Positions 59,442 through 64,000 of a DNA stretch of 64,000 nt are shown in pieces. The stretch's first letter is position 1, and each line of letters begins with the position of its first letter. The translations under genes were made by a program, and so were the position numbers. The notes beneath the pieces were generated by a model. It had not been told where the DNA came from, did not search any database, and saw nothing but the letters and a program-made list of their open reading frames with translations. The stretch lies in NCBI GenBank assembly GCA_964019695.1, contig OZ026525.1, positions 64,574,253 to 64,638,252 on the forward strand. Direction: 5' to 3'. This DNA is from Loripinus fragilis (taxonomy: Eukaryota > Mollusca > Bivalvia > Lucinida > Lucinidae).

Positions 59442-59708
59442 ATGATAGATTCGATTTCTCAGACACTCACTTCTGTTTCAACAACAATACAGTCAAAAAA
59501 CTCTGTACGAAATTCTGAGTTACAACTGCCACTTTGTCTCCTTAAAGGACAGCAGGCTCTGCTTGATGAGCAGACCGCTCATTTGATGGTGAGAGGAAGA
59601 CTACGTTTACGGAATAGACTGAGAAGACACAGATCTTGCTGGGTGCATCCTTGGCTTTCAGAAGTAAGAAGGATTCAGTTTGGTCATTGTGACCGGCTGC
59701 TGGCATAA
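59442..59708 (+). pseudogene. PIF/Harbinger-type transposase N-terminal remnant
   Basis: The plus-strand frame ends in 'RRHRSCWVHPWLSEVRRIQF' followed by 'GHCDRLLA'. The Arg-rich segment followed by W-V-x-P-W-L and then 'xGxxxxLL' is the signature I know from the N-terminal part of PIF/Harbinger (HARBI1-like) transposases, upstream of the DDE nuclease. No DDE domain follows, so this is a fragment. It lies next to ACGT-rich inverted repeats that may be that element's subterminal regions. The part of the frame before about residue 55 shows nothing recognisable. Assignment rests on one motif. Confidence 0.55.
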
Positions 59709-60964
59709 GGATGTACTGCCTTGTCCACGGCCTCTCTTCGGTGGCATATTTTAAAGGCGATGTTCACAAGTTTTTTCCAAGATTGAATGAGGTAGAGCTG
59801 CACTTGTCATAGTGGAAGGACTCAGTGAGAACGTGGTAAGTGCGTGATGCGATCTTCTTTGACGTAGCGAGAACGTGGTAAGAAATTGTTGGACCTGGTG
59901 GGCGCGTGATAGGCGGGTAGTAAGAACCTAATGTGCGTACAGGAATTCAGTGAACAGCGCTTTTTTGCGTTTATTTCGTTACGTGCGGACGGATCGCACA
60001 ATTACCACCAGAATTTAATTCATAAAAGAACCGCCTAATTGGTGATATTTTTTTCGTTACATAATGTATTGTCAAATGGGCTGTGATATGATGGAATTTG
60101 TCCTCATTTGAGCATCTGCATTTTTTAATTTACCCTAAATGCACCTTTGTACGGACCACTGCCTTTAGTTTACTATCGATGAATAATTATACGGTTTTAT
60201 AAGACGAAGTAACGTGTAAGGAGAAGAGATTCTTATCATATCAAAATCAAATGCAAATTATGGCCATAGTTTGGGCGCACAAAATTTTGGCATACGAGAA
60301 AATATCGAGGCCTTCCCAGTGGGTGCCCGTCCGCTTGTTCCTATGAAATGAATCTCTGTGTTCCATGTTCCTCAATTTAAAATCTTGATTTTCTGTGTTC
60401 GTTGCTCCTTCTCTTATCATCAGATTTTTTTAAAAAAAAATCGAACTTGTTTTATTGAATAAAGAATTTCTAGCGATAAGGCGAGCAATCTCCCTAAACG
60501 AGACGTTCGTTTTATTTTGTTGAAATGACGACTGGAGAAACTAGGCACAATAAACAAATATATATAGACGGGCCGTCGATGCACCATTGCCCCCGAATTT
60601 GTATATTTAAAACGGGATTTCTTTAATGCATGTAATAACTCTACTTCTTATAAATGGGAATTTATTTCGATCATCAACTGTACTTGTTATTCAGTAACAT
60701 ATATGGGAACTAGACCGTTAAACAAGGGAACCAATCGTCCTATCACGCTATGTACATTTAGACTGTTGCACTGACCTCGTATATACGTGACTACCGCTTT
60801 GCCACTGTCCCTAGTTCATACGAGGGGGCAGTGAAGCAGTCTAATGTACAGTAAAACTATACTCAGAAGAAATTTATACAGTTGGTGTACAATAAAAACG
60901 ACCATCTTGCAAAGTGGTCTATTTTTTGTCAGATAATTGATGTCTTCTTTCGCTTATACAACCC
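59709..60964. other. Non-coding stretch
   Basis: Contains another ACGT-rich patch at about 59820-59935 ('gagaacgtggtaagtgcg') and otherwise AT-rich DNA without a supported feature. Confidence 0.45.
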
Positions 60965-61063
60965 CTTTGCCCCCCCTAGACCCAAGACGCCCTTACATAT
61001 GTTATGTATTTGTATAGCGACATTTAATTGTCCAAAGGGCATCTTGGGTCTAGGGGGGCAAAG
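60965..61063. repeat. ~30-bp inverted repeat around a 40-bp loop
   Basis: 'ctttgccccccctagaccc' and onward to 'gccctt' (60965-60994) pairs with 'aagggcatcttgggtctag' to 'ggggggcaaag' (61035-61063), with one substitution and one C-run length difference. It could be a short fold-back element. 61064-61755 has no supported feature. Confidence 0.88.
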
Positions 61064-61755
61064 CATCTAAAAACAAACCGAAAGACGCCAGTTTCATCTT
61101 TTCAATGACAAACGTCACAATTTTAAGAATATTTCGTACGCATGCGCAGAGGAAAAACCGCAAAGTTTCGAAAATGAAGGGTACTTATATCCTTAATATT
61201 TTAGCACTTTTACTTTTTGAAAACCTGCAAAGGATTTACTAAAACTCTCGTCTAAACGGCACCCAGTCTAAAGACGTAAAATGAGGGGTTGGAGTAGAAG
61301 GCGCAAGTTTTAACGGTTTTGTAAATGATTAATCGCTTTGAAACCTATTTTGATGCTTTCTATGTAAATTTTACTACCGGAACAGACCAATTTTAAAAAC
61401 ATAAGGGCAATTTCAAAATTTAAGTTTTGCAATCATGTCAACTAGGGAAAATATACGCCTTATCGCTAGAACTCCTTGAACGTTCTATCTGTTTGCTCCA
61501 AATACTGATTTGTTGACACCAGACAATGCAAAACATGCATGGCTAAACGTAATTCCGGGAAGATAAAATAATCATAGGGCTCACCCGTCAGGTGTGATTC
61601 AAGTGAAAAAAAGACTCATCCAATAACAATAATGCTGAGGTAGGAAAGAGAAACTAGTGATTGGGTGGGAATGTGCTTGGAAATACGTTGAACAATATAT
61701 CAGCGGATGTCATTTTTTGTGTTTGGGGTCAATATGTTTTTAGGGTGGCTGAGAA

Positions 61756-62061
61756 CTAAATGTCCATGCGAAGTGCATCATAGGCTATAAATAAAGCACC
61801 AGTCATTTGCATCCACTGCTTCATCCAAAAAAGTAAGTGAGTATGATCGGGAAATACCACAATCACAAACTGCAGACAACCCCGTGGCACCGCCAGGAAG
61901 AGCCGCTCAACCATCACGAGACACCAGGAAGACAAATTAAGCAAAGCAATCAGCTCTCTCTTCCCCATCAAGATGATTGCAATACTAGAATGGACATAAA
62001 GTAACGTACAACAAAACATAGAACAATTACAGACTCCCACAATGGGAGTAACAATAAACAA
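61756..62061 (-). CDS. Small open frame in the PLE-A 3' region (doubtful gene)
   Basis: A 101-codon frame downstream of, and on the same strand as, the RT; the part within the element is 61831-62061. Near-identical frames recur in the copies at 36370 and 39991, and looser versions at 905 and 55473. The shared core is 'SSIAIILMGKRELIALLNLS', 'RLFLAVPRGC' and 'FVIVVFPDHTHLLF'. It is hydrophobic with no known domain. Three copies are so similar that conservation of the frame may be mere recent ancestry. The C-terminus is flanking DNA, so the frame has no fixed end. It may simply be untranslated sequence. Confidence 0.25.
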   Translation of the reverse strand: MFIVTPIVGVCNCSMFCCTLLYVHSSIAIILMGKRELIALLNLSSWCLVMVERLFLAVPRGCLQFVIVVFPDHTHLLFWMKQWMQMTGALFIAYDALRMDI

Positions 62062-62384
62062 AGAGTCAACAACAACAGAACCACCACCTTAGAACAGACA
62101 GCAGCCTAAGCCACCGGGGGGCTTAAATGCATTTTACTGGCACCAAATCTTCGCCCTAGATTCTGCTGTTGTTGAAGTACAAGAAATGTTTAGCTCGCAT
62201 GGAGGCCATCTAACTAATGCAACGTATCATCATGGAAAACACTCTAATCAAATTAACACTCCATGATGAAACAAAGAAAAGGGCTCATGACTCACAGATA
62301 GTCAGAGCTAAAGAAAACCTCAAGTTGAGACACGGTGGGTCTAGCTACAGATAAGCATCAGTCACCAACCCACCGATTAAAGCT

Positions 62385-63776
62385 TTACGTCAGAGCCGTC
62401 ATAGAGTCTGAGGCCTGACCCACCGTCGTGCAATTAAAGAGGAAACCATAGCTATAAACCGTGATTGGGTTTAAAACTAGGCATGCAGACTGTCGCATGA
62501 TATCCAAATTATATCCAACCCTTATATAACGTTTTACTATCTTTTTGAATTGATCACTAAAATTAGGTTTTCCAACAATTCGTTTGAATTTATAGACTAA
62601 ATCACCATAAAATATAGGTTCTGATATGCCTTGTTGCAGAAGAGTTTTTAACCCAATGTTGTTTTTAACAATTAACTCTGAGTGTCTGTAGTAGATTTTA
62701 GAAAATGCTTTTCGAATTTTATGATAACTATAACCTTGTTTTGATAATTTAGCAGTTAAAAATAAGTTTCTGTTGTTGAAGTCATCAACATTAGAGCACA
62801 CTCTAGCAAAGCGAATAAGCTGAGAAATATATACACCATAGGAAGGAGAGCGAGGAACATCTCCATCAAGAAATGGGAAATTTACTATTTCAAAATTAAA
62901 ATCATCCCGTTTATCATAAATTTTAGAAGAAACTATGCCATTTGTTATTGACAAGTTCAAGTCCAAAAATGGAGCTTCAGTATCCGAAGAATTCGCCTTA
63001 TTTAACTGAAGTTCAGTGGGATATATCTGACCTACCATTTGTTCAAAATGAGGATTATCAATATTAAGTAAGTCATCTAAATATCTGGAGGTAGAGTTAA
63101 AAGCTTCAATAATATCATCTTGATTATTGTCTGACAGAGACAACATAAAGTCTCTCTCATAACAAAACAAAAACAAATCTGCAACAAGAGGAACACAATT
63201 AGTACCCATTGGAATACCGACAATTTGTCTATATAATTTTGAGCCAAATCTTATAAAAATATTGTCCAAAAGATAATGGAGCGCATCACACATTTTCTGA
63301 CATGACCACAATTTATATCGTTTAGGTTGTTCAGAAGTAAAAAGGGCATTTTTATCATTACAAGCCAAATAAAGTGAGCCCTCTCTGTTAAATGTTTGTT
63401 CAATTAATTCTGTCAGTTTTTCTTTTATTAGATTATGAGGCAATGTAGTATAGAGAGTAGAGAAATCATATGTAGACAAACCAGATGCTAGAAAACCTCT
63501 AGACTTCAATTTATTAAGAATTTCACCTGAATTTTTAATAGACCAAAATAAATTTTTACCGTTTCTTTCATAAACTGTTGTGCAATATTTAATGACATGG
63601 TTTTTAATTGCAGTGAGGCAAGAAGTCAAAAGAATAGACAACTCAGTAGTTTTACATGCACTAGAATTAGCAATAAAACGCGACTTATGGGGCCGTTTAT
63701 GAAGTTTAGGTAACCAGTATAACGTAGGAAGCTTGCAATGGTCCTCATCAACAAACAACCCAAACTTAGCTGCCAT
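62385..63776 (-). CDS. Penelope-like reverse transcriptase (463-codon open frame, 5'-incomplete)
   Basis: Residue order: 'YWLPKLHK' (20-27), 'SRFIANSS' (32-39), motif A 'STYDFSTLYTTLP' with catalytic Asp 104, motif B 'VGIPMGTN' (186-193), motif C 'YLDDLL' with Asp 234-235, then 'FLDLNLSI' and a C-terminal domain ending 'GFLFNCTTVG'. These are the RT palm motifs in the form used by Penelope-like elements, which make cDNA from element RNA at a target nick. The palm residues look intact. The Met at 63776 is probably not the true start, because the same frame continues upstream to a TGA at 63884-63882 and homologous coding resumes beyond it. No endonuclease domain follows. PLE-B2 carries Asn in place of Asp 235. 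Confidence 0.93.
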   Translation of the reverse strand: MAAKFGLFVDEDHCKLPTLYWLPKLHKRPHKSRFIANSSACKTTELSILLTSCLTAIKNHVIKYCTTVYERNGKNLFWSIKNSGEILNKLKSRGFLASGLSTYDFSTLYTTLPHNLIKEKLTELIEQTFNREGSLYLACNDKNALFTSEQPKRYKLWSCQKMCDALHYLLDNIFIRFGSKLYRQIVGIPMGTNCVPLVADLFLFCYERDFMLSLSDNNQDDIIEAFNSTSRYLDDLLNIDNPHFEQMVGQIYPTELQLNKANSSDTEAPFLDLNLSITNGIVSSKIYDKRDDFNFEIVNFPFLDGDVPRSPSYGVYISQLIRFARVCSNVDDFNNRNLFLTAKLSKQGYSYHKIRKAFSKIYYRHSELIVKNNIGLKTLLQQGISEPIFYGDLVYKFKRIVGKPNFSDQFKKIVKRYIRVGYNLDIMRQSACLVLNPITVYSYGFLFNCTTVGQASDSMTALT

Positions 63777-63884
63777 ATGGCATCGATGCCTATCAACGAT
63801 AGACGTCTCATCAAGCCTGTTATGCTCATATGTTTTGGCAGTGCTAAGTTCTTGCTTTAGGGTGTTAATATAGTATCTTTTTCA

Positions 63885-64000
63885 AACGACCACAACATTG
63901 TTAGCAGCCTTATCTGCAGGGACCAAAACAAACTTCCTATGGAATTCCTGGATCCCTTTCTTCAAGTGTCTAAAAGTGAATTTAGGTTTAGGTGGTAGAT
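63885..64000 (-). pseudogene. PLE-A upstream coding segment before the in-frame TGA
   Basis: The minus strand reads 'PPKPKFTFRHLKKGIQEFH' then 'KFVLVPADKAANNVVVV', in the same frame as the RT at 63776-62385 but separated from it by TGA at 63884-63882. PLE-B2 has the parallel segment at 16791-16979, also ended by TGA at the homologous codon. The segment runs off the window. Confidence 0.85.

Larger units (their letters stand above)
61831..64000 (-). mobile_element. PLE-A: longest Penelope-like retroelement copy, 5' part beyond the window
   Basis: On the minus strand this copy runs from beyond 64000 through an almost intact reverse-transcriptase frame (63776-62385), a ~550-bp 3' region and a 3' end 'gatcatactcacttactt' near 61831. 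Four other copies (890-1138, 36370-36573, 39991-40264, 54850-55712) share this 3' end and are truncated at different 5' points, the mark of target-primed reverse transcription. PLE-B elements elsewhere in the window are a related but distinct family with a different 3' region. No GIY-YIG endonuclease follows the RT; if one exists it must be N-terminal, outside the window. Confidence 0.93.

Overview
This is eukaryotic, animal-type DNA from a repeat-dominated, AT-rich region. I found no convincing host gene, tRNA gene or rRNA gene. The mix of repeats is typical of mollusc and specifically bivalve genomes: Penelope-like retroelements, tRNA-headed SINEs, ~140-160 bp 'ggtcacagtgacc' and 'gagaacaaattgatag' tandem repeats, and short TIR elements ending 'ttaacccattta..gcc'. 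The last family I associate from memory with Dreissena-like mussels. Bivalve is a fair inference; genus is a guess.

Layout, left to right. (1) 1-770: a ~186-bp satellite arranged as 193+179-bp dimers. The same family returns in the opposite orientation at 33990-39211. (2) 2740-27745: a ~205-bp satellite that is really five 41-bp monomers, interrupted by nested insertions. A Penelope-like element (PLE-B1, + strand) sits in the satellite at 3706-18003. A second, opposite-strand PLE-B copy (B2) sits inside B1 at 3849-17480. A 10.9-kb terminal-inverted-repeat DNA transposon sits inside B2's reverse-transcriptase gene at 5689-16589, with an 8-bp target duplication. That transposon carries its own cargo: a SINE, two smaller TIR elements, a 5.3-kb 41-bp minisatellite and two mollusc-type repeats. 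Two more truncated PLE-B copies lie in the satellite at 19109-20029 and 22435-22775. (3) 28-34 kb: TIR elements, a 590-bp fold-back element and a (CTAT)n microsatellite. (4) 34-40.6 kb: the inverted 186-bp satellite, with a SINE and a PLE-A tail inserted in it, then a 38-bp minisatellite with another PLE-A tail. (5) 41-48 kb: two arrays of interlocked 43-bp palindromes, scattered copies of a 15-bp motif, a ~140-bp tandem repeat and a SINE with target duplications. (6) 48-62 kb: mostly single-copy-looking non-coding DNA studded with hairpins, a PIF/Harbinger transposase remnant and a partial PLE-A. (7) 61.83-64.0 kb: the best-preserved PLE-A copy, minus strand, with a 463-codon reverse transcriptase, running off the window.

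The only biochemical activity that can be read with confidence is the Penelope-like reverse transcriptase. The SINEs, tail-only PLE copies and TIR elements are non-autonomous passengers. The most informative structure is the 2.7-27.7 kb stack, where insertion order can be read directly because each younger insertion splits an older element at a point that can be rejoined.
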